A DNA stretch of 64,000 bases from Deltaproteobacteria bacterium (GTDB lineage Bacteria > Lernaellota > Lernaellaia > JACKCT01): the NCBI GenBank assembly GCA_020633895.1, contig JACKCT010000002.1, positions 454,578 to 518,577 of the forward strand, given 5' to 3'. How positions within the stretch are numbered: the stretch's first letter is position 1; each line of letters starts with the position of its first letter. Below the pieces are notes generated by a model that worked only from the letters and a program-made list of their open reading frames with translations, ran no database searches and had not been told where the DNA came from. The position numbers and the translations under genes are program-made. Below, one piece after another: positions 31,453 through 40,833 of the stretch.

Positions 31453-33699
31453 ATGGGACATATCCCGTCTCGGGGGCGCGCGATTGAGGTCGCCGTGGGC
31501 GCTGAATCATCGAATGCATGGGGAACAAATCGTTGGATTCCCGCGCTCACTTTGGTCGCCTTGGTGAGTCTTCTTTTCATCGGATTGCTCAAGCCGCAGT
31601 TTCTGTCGGAAACAATGGGTTATATGATTGTCGGCGCCATCGGGGTACATGGGTGGCGCTATCGTTTGGTGTCGCCTGTTGTCCTGTCACTGCTGCTGGC
31701 GTTGCTGGCTTCCATGGCGGGCTTTCCTCCGGTTCGTGATACCTATGTCTTTTTTATTGTGACAGCAATTCTGGGTGTCATCGCCTTGGCCTTCCGTCGC
31801 GGCGCACTTGCGATCGTCCTCCTGGTCATCGCGTCGATCACGTTTACGTTGTTGACGATGTACGGCGGAGAGGCTTTTCGAAAGCTCATGCCGGGGCGCT
31901 TGCCCATTCCCGCCGAATTTTGGATGGCCCTATTCATCGGAGGCTTGGGCATCGTTTTAGGAAATGCCGGCGTGCGGGCTCGTATGCGTTGGTTACTGGT
32001 CGTGCTCATCTTTGCCTCCCCGATGCTCATGATTCTGCCGGAATTCGGGTTTATTTTTCTCCTCGCGATTGCGTTGATCGGGCACTTCGCGGTGCCGTAC
32101 CGACGCCTGACCACCCGGCGGGAATATCTCTCCGCTAATGCCTGGGCGGCTACCCTGGCCGGAATGATTTATTTCGGCACGGGCAGCTTCTACATGACCA
32201 TACGGAGCGACGTGCCGTATCCAATGGCCGGGTCGGATCCGATCGGGCATTTGCTGCTCGGCATTTCGATCGGGGGATTGTTCGGTGCTCTGGGCTGGCT
32301 GGTTTTTCGACCGGACCTTGCGAATGCCGATTCGGCCGAACAAGCCGCGGTTTCGGAAAACGTCGAAACGAAGCAACGCGCCGTTCGTTTTCCCGCGATC
32401 CGCCGCCCGTCCGGACGCGCCGTTTGGATCGCGGTCCTCCTGATATTTTCACTTTGGATACTCGGGGCGGGTGCGTTCATCGCTTGTGAACCCTTGCGGC
32501 GCAGTACATTGGTCGTCGCCGACGACAACGCAAATCAGTTCCGCAGCGATATGGAGAAAATCGATTTAAATGTTCTGGACGGCTCGGAACTCGTCTTGAC
32601 GTGGCGGGAAGACAGCACCAGCGGCGGTACGGACCAACTGCATATGCGCTCCTATCGCACCGACGTAAGACAATTCGGATCGATTGTCCGGCTGAATCAG
32701 GCAACGGATATCTTCATGGGCGGGCCGCGTCTCGCCGTGGTCGAAGGCGATCGCCGAATGTTGATTTGGGCCGACACGAAATACGTTGCGGATCGCCGAC
32801 GTGACACAAAAATTTTCGGCAGAAATTTTGACCCGACCGGAGACCCCCAAGGTGACGAATTCCTCATCTTGAAGATCGGCCACAGCGGCAATGACGTCGA
32901 CGTGGCTCGGGGGAAGGACGGCCGATTCGCCGTAATGTGGCAGGACTTCGACCGATATCCGACGATGGGAATTTTTACTCCGTTCGGCGAAACTATCGGC
33001 GAGCCGTTTCCCGTCAACACCACCCCTGTTCCGAATCTCACCTCCCAGGACGTTGCTGACAACGGCGAGAATATCGTCGCGGTCTGGGAGCGTCGGAAGG
33101 ATAAACTCGCTGACTCCACCCTTCTGGCGCGAGTTTTTTCGTTCGACGGGACGGCAATATCCGAGGAAATCGACGTTACCTCGGTGGGAGGAAGCGCACG
33201 ATTCGTTCCCTTCGATGTGTCGATGAACGCAAGCGGTGAGTTCGTCGTTGTCTGGTCCGAGCTGAACGATCGAACCTTGCGGTACGGCGCGAGAAAATTC
33301 GACGCCGCCGGTCGACCGACAACCGGCGAACTGGAACTGGGATCCTATTCGACGTCCTTCCTTCCCCGTGGCGAGGTTCGAGCGCTTCTGCGTCGGGACG
33401 GTGGCTTTGGCGTGGTCTACCAAGCGCAAACAGGCGTGTGGGGTTGGTTGGCGCGTCATCGATTGCCGTCACCCGGCGGGAAAATCCACCTGAAGATGTA
33501 CGCCGGTCCGGGAGCCGAACCCTGGGATCGGACTTTGGATTCATCGGCCTTTGCCGTTCGGCGCGGGATGGAGGTGGCGTTGGAACCCGGCGACCGGGTG
33601 ACGGTGATATGGAAGGAGACCGTTTATTTGCCCTTCATCGGTCATATCCAATTAAGGGCCGAGTCGTTCAACGCCGACGGATCGCGGGCGCGTTTTTAG
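31453..33699 (+). CDS. Membrane protein with extracytoplasmic propeller-like domain, unknown
   Basis: 748 aa. ATG 31453 has a weak ribosome site; GTG 31495 with GAGG before it is a possible alternative. Residues about 30-330 form eight or so membrane helices, with one more near 335-355 (VWIAVLLIFSLWILGAGAFIAC). The C-terminal ~390 residues contain repeated blocks of the type VVWSELND, AVMWQDFDR, AVWERRKD and VTVIWKETV, which look like beta-propeller blades facing the periplasm. Codon use seems slightly less GC-rich than its neighbours. No family was recognised. Confidence 0.75.
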   Translation: MGHIPSRGRAIEVAVGAESSNAWGTNRWIPALTLVALVSLLFIGLLKPQFLSETMGYMIVGAIGVHGWRYRLVSPVVLSLLLALLASMAGFPPVRDTYVFFIVTAILGVIALAFRRGALAIVLLVIASITFTLLTMYGGEAFRKLMPGRLPIPAEFWMALFIGGLGIVLGNAGVRARMRWLLVVLIFASPMLMILPEFGFIFLLAIALIGHFAVPYRRLTTRREYLSANAWAATLAGMIYFGTGSFYMTIRSDVPYPMAGSDPIGHLLLGISIGGLFGALGWLVFRPDLANADSAEQAAVSENVETKQRAVRFPAIRRPSGRAVWIAVLLIFSLWILGAGAFIACEPLRRSTLVVADDNANQFRSDMEKIDLNVLDGSELVLTWREDSTSGGTDQLHMRSYRTDVRQFGSIVRLNQATDIFMGGPRLAVVEGDRRMLIWADTKYVADRRRDTKIFGRNFDPTGDPQGDEFLILKIGHSGNDVDVARGKDGRFAVMWQDFDRYPTMGIFTPFGETIGEPFPVNTTPVPNLTSQDVADNGENIVAVWERRKDKLADSTLLARVFSFDGTAISEEIDVTSVGGSARFVPFDVSMNASGEFVVVWSELNDRTLRYGARKFDAAGRPTTGELELGSYSTSFLPRGEVRALLRRDGGFGVVYQAQTGVWGWLARHRLPSPGGKIHLKMYAGPGAEPWDRTLDSSAFAVRRGMEVALEPGDRVTVIWKETVYLPFIGHIQLRAESFNADGSRARF

Positions 33700-33718
33700 G
33701 CTTCTGGGACGACGGCGG

Positions 33719-34393
33719 TCACCCGTTGTCGCGCTGCACCGGCCGGAAGGGGTTGAGCCATCCGGCGAAGGCGGGGGCGGAGCGGGTCTGGATCCACAGG
33801 TCGCCCTTGCCGGTGTAGCGGCACACGAGCCCCTCGCCGGACAGGAACGTCGCCTTGAAGCCGCCGGCCGTCTCCACGTTGTAATTGATGGACTCGTCGA
33901 AGGCGACGATGTGCGTCGTATCGACGATGTACTGCCCGTCGATCGGGATTTTCTTCAACCCGCCGTAGCTGTTGAAAAAGACCTTCCCTTGGCCCGAGAG
34001 CTTGATGAAAAACAACCCCTCGCCGGAAAAGAACGATTTGAACCCGCCGAATTTCGTGTCGATCCGCACATCCCCCACGTGCGCCAGATAGGAGCCCGAC
34101 TGCATCAGGATCGCGCGGCCGTTCAGGTCGATCGCCTCCACGTCTCCCGGCGACGGCGGGGCAAGGGTGATCGTGCCGGCGGTGCCTTCGGGGCGATAGG
34201 TGTTGGTGAAAAACGACTCGCCCGTCACCATGCGCTTCAGGCCGCCGAGCAGACCGCCCTTGGCCTTGGTCTCGACCTTCATATTCGGGCTCATCGCCAC
34301 CATGGAGCCCGCCTCGGTGGTCACGGCCTCGCCCGCGTCCAGCTCCAATTCCACGACGGCGTAATCGGGACGTCCGCTGAGTTTGTAGTGCAT
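33719..34393 (-). CDS. AIM24 family protein (TIGR00266), paralog C
   Basis: 224 aa from ATG 34393 with AAGGAGG upstream. It has typical TIGR00266 features: VELELDAGEAVTTEAGSMVAMS, GESFFTNTY, LSGQGKVFFNSYGG and FLSGEGLVCRYTGKGDLWIQTR. The family forms a trimeric beta-prism-like fold; its function in bacteria is unclear. It is the third of three consecutive paralogs with gaps of 22 and 9 bp, so it is co-transcribed. Confidence 0.92.
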   Translation of the reverse strand: MHYKLSGRPDYAVVELELDAGEAVTTEAGSMVAMSPNMKVETKAKGGLLGGLKRMVTGESFFTNTYRPEGTAGTITLAPPSPGDVEAIDLNGRAILMQSGSYLAHVGDVRIDTKFGGFKSFFSGEGLFFIKLSGQGKVFFNSYGGLKKIPIDGQYIVDTTHIVAFDESINYNVETAGGFKATFLSGEGLVCRYTGKGDLWIQTRSAPAFAGWLNPFRPVQRDNG

Positions 34394-34415
34394 CGTGTCG
34401 CCTCCTTATAGTTCC

Positions 34416-35108
34416 CTATTGCCGTCGCGGCGGCAGTTTGCGCCCGATGTAACGGCCGAATTCGCCGGAGTTGTGCGTTTGCATGTAAAGGCGGCCGCGA
34501 CCGGAGAACTCGGTGACGAGCCCTTCGCCGGAGAGGATGGTGGACTTCCACCCGCCGACTTTTTTCACCTTGTAATCCAGTGTGTCTTCGAATGCCGCGA
34601 TGTGGCCGGTGTCGCAGATGAAGGCGCCGTCCACGTCGATGTGGAAGATGCCGCCGAAGGCGTTGATGATCAGGTCCCCGGCGCCCGAGCACTTGATCCA
34701 GAAGACGGACTCGCCGGAGAAGAAGCCCTTGAGGCCGGAGAACTGGGTGTCCGTCGTGATGCCGCCCGAGGCCGCCAGATAGCTGCTGCTCTGCACGATC
34801 ACGTTCACGGAGCCGTCCATGGGGATGTGTTCCACGTCGCCGACCAGCACCGGCGCGAGGATCACGTGCCCTTCGCCGTTGGCGGTGAACTTGTTCATAA
34901 AAAAGCTCTCGCCGGTGAGCATGCGCTTGAGGCCCTTGACCAGCGCGCCCATGCCGCCGCTGCCCGGAGCCGCGAAGGTGCTGGTGGACACGGTGACGTT
35001 GTCGCTCATGGAGACCATGGCGCCGCCTTCGGAGACGATGGATTCCCCACCCGCCAGATGCACTTGGGCCATGGCGTAGGCGGGGCGATTTTGGATTTCG
35101 ATGCGCAT
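34416..35108 (-). CDS. AIM24 family protein (TIGR00266), paralog B
   Basis: 230 aa from ATG 35108 with AGGAGG. It contains LAGGESIVSEGGAMVSMS, LTGESFFMNKF, CSGAGDLIINAFGG and LSGEGLVTEFSGRGRLYMQT. It has two Cys (in IKCSGAGD and FICDTGH). It is the middle gene of the three-gene operon. Divergence between the copies suggests each has a distinct role, perhaps as a heteromer. Confidence 0.92.
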   Translation of the reverse strand: MRIEIQNRPAYAMAQVHLAGGESIVSEGGAMVSMSDNVTVSTSTFAAPGSGGMGALVKGLKRMLTGESFFMNKFTANGEGHVILAPVLVGDVEHIPMDGSVNVIVQSSSYLAASGGITTDTQFSGLKGFFSGESVFWIKCSGAGDLIINAFGGIFHIDVDGAFICDTGHIAAFEDTLDYKVKKVGGWKSTILSGEGLVTEFSGRGRLYMQTHNSGEFGRYIGRKLPPRRQ

Positions 35109-35117
35109 CGCGTCCTC

Positions 35118-35786
35118 CTATCGCACCGGCAGAAACGGCGTGATCCAGCCGAGCAGGGCGCCGAGTGTCCGCGTTTGGATGTAAAGTTTGCCCCGGCCCT
35201 TGAAGCGCGCGACCAGGCCCTCGCCGGACAGCAGCGTGGACTTGAGGCCGCCGACCTTGCCGATCTTGAACTTCAGCGTGTCCTCGAAGGCGACGATGTG
35301 CCCCGTGTCCACCACGTACTCGCCGTCCACGTCGACCTCGAGGATTTCGCCGTAGCTGTTGTAAAAAAGATCGCCTTCGCCCTTGAGCTTGAGCAGGAAC
35401 AGGCCCTCGCCCGAGACCATCGCCTTGACGCCGCCGTAGGCCGTCTTCATGGAGATCGACGGATCGCACGCGAGGAAGGACGAGCCCTGCATCATCAGGG
35501 CTTTGTCGCGGGTGAGAGGGTAATGGCGGATCTGGCCGGGCATGGTGGGCGAGCAGATCAGGCGTCCGGGGCCGCCCTCGGCGGTGTAGGTGTTTTGAAA
35601 CGCGCTCTCGCCGCCCAGCAGCCTGCGGAAGATGGCCTTGAACAGGCCGCCGTAGGCCTTCGTCTTGATCTGAAGGTTCGGCGACATCCCCACCATGCAC
35701 CCCGCCTCGGTGCGGATCTTCTCCCCCGCCTCCAGGTCGAGAAAGAGCGACGCGAACGATGGCCCGTGCTTGATCTCATGCCTCAT
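35118..35786 (-). CDS. AIM24 family protein (TIGR00266), paralog A
   Basis: 222 aa from ATG 35786 (GGAG 8 nt before). It contains LDLEAGEKIRTEAGCMVGMS, LGGESAFQNTY, LKGEGDLFYNSYGE and LSGEGLVARFKGRGKLYIQTR. It is the first gene of the operon; its upstream region has a dispersed repeat A copy at 35871. Confidence 0.92.
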   Translation of the reverse strand: MRHEIKHGPSFASLFLDLEAGEKIRTEAGCMVGMSPNLQIKTKAYGGLFKAIFRRLLGGESAFQNTYTAEGGPGRLICSPTMPGQIRHYPLTRDKALMMQGSSFLACDPSISMKTAYGGVKAMVSGEGLFLLKLKGEGDLFYNSYGEILEVDVDGEYVVDTGHIVAFEDTLKFKIGKVGGLKSTLLSGEGLVARFKGRGKLYIQTRTLGALLGWITPFLPVR

Positions 35787-35870
35787 GGACGCACTCCGAT
35801 GTCGTGATGAAACGCGGTCGATCCATGGGTAACACGGCGGGGTTTCTTCGTCGAGGCGTGCTTATTGAAA

Positions 35871-35970
35871 CAGAGCCCCGACCGTAAGGGAGGGGTTGTC
35901 GAGCATTTCGAATGATCAAACGCTTTGGACCGCTTGCTACCCGCCTTCGCCAAGGCTATGGCGAGGCAAG
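35871..35970. repeat. Dispersed repeat A, copy with diverged right end
   Basis: It starts CAGAGCCCCGACCGTAAGGG AGGGG and contains CGCCAAGGCTATGGCGAGG at about 35948. The right terminal inverted repeat is no longer recognisable. Confidence 0.6.
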
Positions 35971-36008
35971 CGGCTCGGACATCGGACACGACGCGATACT
36001 GACTCGGC

Positions 36009-36926
36009 CTACTGCCCCATCGCCAACGAAAACACGATGCCCGCGATCATGATGACGAGCATCGCGGCGATGGCGACGATCAGGCGCAGGCGCGCGACGT
36101 TGGCGAAGAATTGGTCGCGGGGCAGAAGTTCGCGCTCGCTGGGCGTGACCGGTTGCGTGGGCCCGTCGATGCGTTCGGCGCGGTCGGCGATGTCGTCGAG
36201 GAACGTGAAAAGTCGGTTCATGTGGTCGGTGTTCAGTTGGCCGTAGCTGCCCAGGTGCGCGGTGTAGGTGATGGAATTGGGCAGGACCAGCACCGCGCGC
36301 TTGTCGGATTTGTCCTCCGAGGCGACCAGATCGCGAAATCCTGACGTGACACGCGCGTCGTCGATCAGGCGTCGCCCCCAGGCAATATCCCGCGCCGTGC
36401 CGTGCAGGCCGTGCATACCCGGATCGAAGGGCGTCATCTCGTCCAGGGGTAGGCGGCCGATGATGTCGATCGGCGTGCGGTCCGCCGTGCCCAGGCACAG
36501 GTGTGTGCCGGTGCCGACCTCGGTGACGAGTTCGACGCGCGCCGGGGTGCCGGGGGAATTCTTCGAACCCGACCGCCGGGGATGCAGATAAAGATCCATC
36601 TGCCGCTCGCTGCCGTAGCCGCGAAAATGGCGAATGCCCGCCTTGGCCTCCACGGGCATGAACCCGGCGCCGTGCAGGTATTGCTCGAACGCCTTGAGCG
36701 CGGCCGTTTCCTTGCCCATCTTGGCCGCGGTGTCCACCAGGATTTTGAAGACCAGCAGGAGGAAGCCCATCAGGATCAGCATGACCGAGATGGGATGGGA
36801 CTCGGCGGACTCGCGGAAGTCGGTCGCAAACCCGGCGGCGATGTACCCGAGCGCCGCCAGGCCGATCACCAGCGCGACCAGCGTCATCATGATGTTCTTC
36901 GCGGTGGGATCCTGCTTGCCGGACAT
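36009..36926 (-). CDS. Membrane-anchored hypothetical protein
   Basis: 305 aa from ATG 36926; the ribosome site is weak and an in-frame ATG at 36992 is possible. Two N-terminal helices (about 14-34 and 46-65) and one C-terminal helix (about 277-300) surround a soluble domain of about 210 residues. The soluble domain has conserved-looking pieces such as FRGYGSERQMDLYLHP and MHGLHGTARDIAWGRRL. No family was recognised. Confidence 0.7.
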   Translation of the reverse strand: MSGKQDPTAKNIMMTLVALVIGLAALGYIAAGFATDFRESAESHPISVMLILMGFLLLVFKILVDTAAKMGKETAALKAFEQYLHGAGFMPVEAKAGIRHFRGYGSERQMDLYLHPRRSGSKNSPGTPARVELVTEVGTGTHLCLGTADRTPIDIIGRLPLDEMTPFDPGMHGLHGTARDIAWGRRLIDDARVTSGFRDLVASEDKSDKRAVLVLPNSITYTAHLGSYGQLNTDHMNRLFTFLDDIADRAERIDGPTQPVTPSERELLPRDQFFANVARLRLIVAIAAMLVIMIAGIVFSLAMGQ

Positions 36927-36985
36927 GGGGGTATGGTACGGATTTGAACGAGGATGACCAGGGTTGGTTCGCCCGTCGCCAATCG

Positions 36986-37027
36986 TTGTCATCCCGAATG
37001 AAATGAGGGACCTCTCGTGCGTTGTGA
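36986..37027. repeat. Dispersed repeat B copy
   Basis: GTTGTCATCCCGAATGAAAT GAGGGACCTCTCGTGCG is shared almost base for base with copies at 45217 and 60917. Confidence 0.75.
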
Positions 37028-37118
37028 ATTGACGGCCCGGAAAGATCGGGACTCCGAACGACTTTTCGTGACCGCGCCGCCCTTGGCCGTACCGCCCTTG
37101 GTGTTTAGGCTAGCGCCC

Positions 37119-37739
37119 ATGGACCTCCAGGAGCGCCACACCCCGCCGGACCCGGACACTAAGCGCCACGCGTGGTTGCCGCTGGTGTTCATCGGCGCGT
37201 TCGTCGCGGTGATCGGGCTGATCGTCTTCGTCATGGCCACCGCCGAGCCGGTCACGCCCACCATGAACGCGACGCAGGCCGACTCCTACGCCAAGTTGCT
37301 CGACCACGGCGAACTGACCGAAAACGCCCTCATCGCCTCGTCCCGGGACGTGGACACCCTCGACGCCGGACGGGCGATCTTTCGTCGCCAGTGCCTGAGT
37401 TGCCACGGTATGCAGGGCGAGGGCGGCAGCGGGCCCAACCTGACCGACGATACCTACATCCACGGCCCCGACATCAAGACCATCCACCGGGTCATCCGCG
37501 ACGGCGTCCCGCGCACGGAGATGACCGGATTTCAAACCCGGTTGACGGCGCTGGAACTGGCTCGGGTCGCCGCCTACGTCGGTTCCCTGCGCGGCGCCAA
37601 GGCCGAGGGCGGCAAGGCGCCCGAAGGCACGATCCACACGCCCGCCGGGGGTCTGTTCAACGAAAAACGCGCTTACGGCAACGCCGCCCGGACCCGTCAG
37701 GGCGACGCGGTGCGCATTCCCACCCACGGACCGAAATAA
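37119..37739 (+). CDS. Membrane-anchored monohaem cytochrome c (CcoP-like domain)
   Basis: 206 aa from ATG 37119. An N-terminal helix (about 18-40) anchors the protein. A single CLSCH haem site follows (Cys92, Cys95, His96) in GRAIFRRQCLSCHGMQGEGG, as in CcoP/cytochrome cbb3-type domains. The likely axial Met is Met135 (RTEMTGF). The C-terminal ~60 residues are polar and Gly/Lys-rich. It probably acts as a periplasmic electron carrier; no oxidase genes are adjacent, so the partner is unknown. Confidence 0.9.
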   Translation: MDLQERHTPPDPDTKRHAWLPLVFIGAFVAVIGLIVFVMATAEPVTPTMNATQADSYAKLLDHGELTENALIASSRDVDTLDAGRAIFRRQCLSCHGMQGEGGSGPNLTDDTYIHGPDIKTIHRVIRDGVPRTEMTGFQTRLTALELARVAAYVGSLRGAKAEGGKAPEGTIHTPAGGLFNEKRAYGNAARTRQGDAVRIPTHGPK

Positions 37740-37799
37740 ACGCGTTTTGTCGGGGAGATAGCGTCTTTGTGAGGCCCACCGCCACGGGGCACAAAGCGG

Positions 37800-37829
37800 T
37801 TGACGGTATCCCGGCGCGCGACCTACGAT
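37800..37829 (+). promoter_or_regulatory. Sigma70-like promoter of the first radical SAM gene
   Basis: TTGACG - 18 bp - TACGAT is followed by GGAGG and TTG 37853. A possible hairpin (CTTTGTG / CACAAAG) lies just upstream at about 37766-37797. Confidence 0.45.
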
Positions 37830-37852
37830 AAGGCCCATCTTCGGAGGACTCG

Positions 37853-38932
37853 TTGGACGTCATCGCTCAAGGTTCAGATCCGACCTTTTTCCATCGCTTT
37901 GCCAAGCATGCGCGGTATATCTACCAAAAGCCTCATGTGATGCGCCGAGCGGCGGAAAATTACGCCCGGATGATCCTGATGGGCCAAAAGCGCCTGTCCC
38001 GCGTCGAGTTCGCCTTGAATTTCGAATGCTTCGCCAAGTGCGAGCACTGCTCCATCCAGCACCTGGAGACCAAGGCGCCCAAGCATCGCCCGCCCATGGA
38101 TCTGGATCAGATCAAGGACGCGGTCCGGCAATTTCGCGAATTGGGCACGCTGAACATCAACCTCACCGGCGGTGAGGTGCTGCTGCTGCCCTACGTGGGC
38201 GAGGTCGTGGAAGCCGCGGACCCCAGGAGCACCGTCGTTACCCTGGCGACCAACGGCGTGCCCGTCACCAAAAAGAAAGCCAAGGAGATCGCCGACTGGG
38301 GCATCTCCATCGTTACGATGAGCATTGACTCGTCCACCCCCGATTTCCATGACGCCAACCGCAAGGTCAAAGGCTGTTGGGAGCGCATGATCGACGCGAT
38401 CGAGCTTTTACGCGACGAGGGCGTGGAGGTCTACCTGAACACGGTGCTCACCCGCGAGAACATGGACGACGGCGACATCTTCCGCATGATCGAGCTGGCC
38501 GTGCGCAAAAAGGTGATGCTCACCGTCAACCCGCCCATGGAGGTCGGCGGCTGGGAAGGCGACGACCTGGGCGCCAACGCCGAGATGTCCACCTTCTTCC
38601 GCAAGCTCATGAAGTATCCCAATGTGCGTTGGGAGGGTTCGACAAATTACTTCAAGGAAGGATGCATGGCGGGCATCGAGAAATTGTACATCAGCCACTT
38701 CGGCGATGTGATGCCCTGCAACTTCACCCATCTGTCCTTCGGCAATATGCAGGACAAGCCCTTAAGCGTGATCTGGCACGACATGATCACCAACCCCAAG
38801 AGCCCCTTCAACCGCATTCACGATCACTGCCTGATCGCGGAGGACCCGGAGTTCATGCGGGTATTCATGGAACCGGTCTTCCAAAGCGACGTCCACCCCC
38901 TGCCCATCGAGGACCACCCCGCGTTTCAATAA
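37853..38932 (+). CDS. Radical SAM protein with SPASM-like C-terminus
   Basis: 359 aa from TTG 37853, supported by GGAGG 5 nt upstream. The SAM 4Fe-4S site is CFAKCEHC (Cys59, 63, 66) and GGE (106-108) is present. The C-terminal part carries GCMAGIEKLYISHFGDVMPC, FGN and a later Cys, as in SPASM/twitch domains that bind extra clusters. This family includes peptide- and small-molecule-modifying enzymes; the substrate is unknown. It is 20 bp before a B12-type radical SAM gene, so the two are probably co-transcribed. Confidence 0.9.
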   Translation: MDVIAQGSDPTFFHRFAKHARYIYQKPHVMRRAAENYARMILMGQKRLSRVEFALNFECFAKCEHCSIQHLETKAPKHRPPMDLDQIKDAVRQFRELGTLNINLTGGEVLLLPYVGEVVEAADPRSTVVTLATNGVPVTKKKAKEIADWGISIVTMSIDSSTPDFHDANRKVKGCWERMIDAIELLRDEGVEVYLNTVLTRENMDDGDIFRMIELAVRKKVMLTVNPPMEVGGWEGDDLGANAEMSTFFRKLMKYPNVRWEGSTNYFKEGCMAGIEKLYISHFGDVMPCNFTHLSFGNMQDKPLSVIWHDMITNPKSPFNRIHDHCLIAEDPEFMRVFMEPVFQSDVHPLPIEDHPAFQ

Positions 38933-38952
38933 CGCGAGGTCGTCGAGTCTTC

Positions 38953-40413
38953 ATGCGCGTTTGTCTGATCAATCCGACCGAGGAAAGAATTCTCCAGGCC
39001 AATCTGCCCAAGGAGATCGAGGGCGTCCGGGGCAAGAACCAGCCCATCGGCCTGATGTACATCGCGGCGGCGGCGCGTCAGGTGCCGGGCGTGGACGTGC
39101 GCATCATCGATGCCCATGCCGCCGACATGACCATGCCCATGCTGGCCAAGGCGGTGGCGGACTACCAGCCGGACGTGATCGGCTTGACGTGCATCACGTT
39201 TAACATGCCCGACGTCATGGACTGCGTCGCGGCGGCTCGCCAAGGCGCGCCCAAGGCGAAGATCTACCTGGGCGGGATGCAGCCCTACCTCTATCCCGAA
39301 GAGACGATCGCGCTGTCGCAGATCGACGGCCTGTTCCTGGGCGAGGCGGAATATTCGTTTCCCGCGTTCCTCAAGGACTACGAGGATTGGGACGCGCTTT
39401 TGTCCATGCCGGGTCTGATGATCAAGCGCGAGGATGGGTCGATTTTCAACACCGGCCTGGCGCCGATGGTGCAGGAATTGGACGTGCTGCCCATGCCGGC
39501 CTTCGACCTGCTCACCCCCGAGCCCTATTGCTCGGTCATCACCGACGACTCGCCGACCGTCAACATGCTCACCAGCCGGGGCTGTCCCTTCCAATGCAAG
39601 TTTTGCAGCCATTCGATCACCGGTAAGGGCTATCGTTTCCACAGCCCGGAGCGGGTGGTCGAGGAGATGATCGTCGCCAAGAACCTGGGCTATCGCAGCG
39701 TGCTGTTTTACGACGAAGTGTTCACGGTGCGTCGGCAGCGGGTGTTCGACCTTTGCGATCAGATCAACGCGGCGGGCCTGGGCATGAGCTGGCTGGCGCG
39801 GGGGACCATCAACACCGTCGACGACGAGATGATGGAGGCGATGAAAAACGCCGGGTGCGAGACGGTGACGTTCGGCGTGGAGTCGGGCTCGGAACGCATC
39901 CTCAAGCGCATGAATCGCCCGGTGAAGGATCGGCCGAAGATCAAGCAGATGTTCCGCTCGGCCCAGAAGATGGGCCTGAAGACGCTGGCCTACATGATGG
40001 TCGGCAACCCGGACGAAACGGTCGAGGATGTGGAAGAGAGCCTGGCGCTGCTCAAGGAACTGGACCCGGATCACGTGCATGTGAGCGTTTTCGTGGCCTA
40101 TCCGGCGACCGAGTTTTATGAAGAGGGCGTCAAGCGCGGCCTCTACGGCGGCGACATCTGGCGGGAATATTCGGCCAATCCGTTCATGCCCTTCGAGGTG
40201 CCGACCTGGCCCGAGGCGCCGCCGACCGACGTGCTCTTCGGCCTGACGCGAAAGATCTATCGCCGCTTCTACTTCCGGCCCAAGAAGATCTGGCAGCACC
40301 TGCGCAGCATCACCACGTGGCAGGGCGTCAAACGGCGCCTGTCCTACCTGCCGGCGCTGCTGCCGTCCTGGATCACGTCCCTGCGCGTGGGCCAACCGGC
40401 CAAGGCTTCTTAA
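38953..40413 (+). CDS. B12-binding-domain radical SAM protein (1)
   Basis: 486 aa from ATG 38953. The N-terminal ~170 residues look like a Rossmann-type cobalamin-binding domain (IGLMYIAAAAR, IYLGGMQPY, FLGEAEYSF). The radical SAM site is TSRGCPFQCKFCSH (Cys211, 215, 218). The C-terminal extension has FYFRPKKIWQHLRSI, a module also found in the other genes of this cluster. BchE-like enzymes of this type methylate or cyclise unreactive carbons. The substrate is unknown. Confidence 0.9.
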   Translation: MRVCLINPTEERILQANLPKEIEGVRGKNQPIGLMYIAAAARQVPGVDVRIIDAHAADMTMPMLAKAVADYQPDVIGLTCITFNMPDVMDCVAAARQGAPKAKIYLGGMQPYLYPEETIALSQIDGLFLGEAEYSFPAFLKDYEDWDALLSMPGLMIKREDGSIFNTGLAPMVQELDVLPMPAFDLLTPEPYCSVITDDSPTVNMLTSRGCPFQCKFCSHSITGKGYRFHSPERVVEEMIVAKNLGYRSVLFYDEVFTVRRQRVFDLCDQINAAGLGMSWLARGTINTVDDEMMEAMKNAGCETVTFGVESGSERILKRMNRPVKDRPKIKQMFRSAQKMGLKTLAYMMVGNPDETVEDVEESLALLKELDPDHVHVSVFVAYPATEFYEEGVKRGLYGGDIWREYSANPFMPFEVPTWPEAPPTDVLFGLTRKIYRRFYFRPKKIWQHLRSITTWQGVKRRLSYLPALLPSWITSLRVGQPAKAS

Positions 40414-40426
40414 CCGTTCCCATCCT

Positions 40427-40505
40427 TCAGAGCCCCGAACGGTAGTGAGGGGTCAAACTCGAATGTTGTAAGAGACGAGTTCGCCATTTCAGAGCCGCGA
40501 CCTTC
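40427..40505. repeat. Dispersed repeat A, one full end and one partial
   Basis: TCAGAGCCCCGAACGGTAGT GAGGGGTCAAACTCG (from 40427) is followed by a half copy TCAGAGCCGCGACC at 40489. Confidence 0.7.
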
Positions 40506-40535
40506 CAATAAATCCCACGTTAAATCGCAAAGCGC

Positions 40536-40562
40536 GTCATTCTGAACATCGTGAAGAATCTT
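40536..40562. repeat. Dispersed repeat B, diverged copy
   Basis: GTCATTCTGAACATCGTGAA GAATCTT resembles the 26406 copy. Confidence 0.6.
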
Positions 40563-40617
40563 GTTCCGACCCGGTCATTCGACAACGTCGACAGGATACC
40601 GGGACGAACCCGGATCC

Positions 40618-40805
40618 TTCAGAGCCCCAAGCGTTAGCGCGGGGTCGTCGAGCCGTGCGAATCAGCGGGCGCCTTGGACCGCTTGCTGACGCGCGCGGCT
40701 CTGTCATCCGTCATCGCCGTCAACAGCGTCTTGTACCGGCACGGACCAACCCGCTCCCTACAGGTCGCGGCTCTGAAAGGTCGCGGCTCTGAAAGGTCGC
40801 GAATG
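40618..40805. repeat. Dispersed repeat A, composite copy
   Basis: The left end is TTCAGAGCCCCAAGCGTTAG CGCGGGGTCGTCGAG. The right side is a tandem pair of 17-bp units GTCGCGGCTCTGAAAGG at 40763-40800. Confidence 0.65.
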
Positions 40806-40833
40806 TTCCTGAATAACGGGCAAGCAATCCCTT

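Larger units (their letters stand above)
40414..40833. other. Repeat-rich intergenic region
   Basis: 420 bp with several pieces of both dispersed repeat families (40427, 40489, 40536, 40618, 40763). No gene was recognised. Confidence 0.7.
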
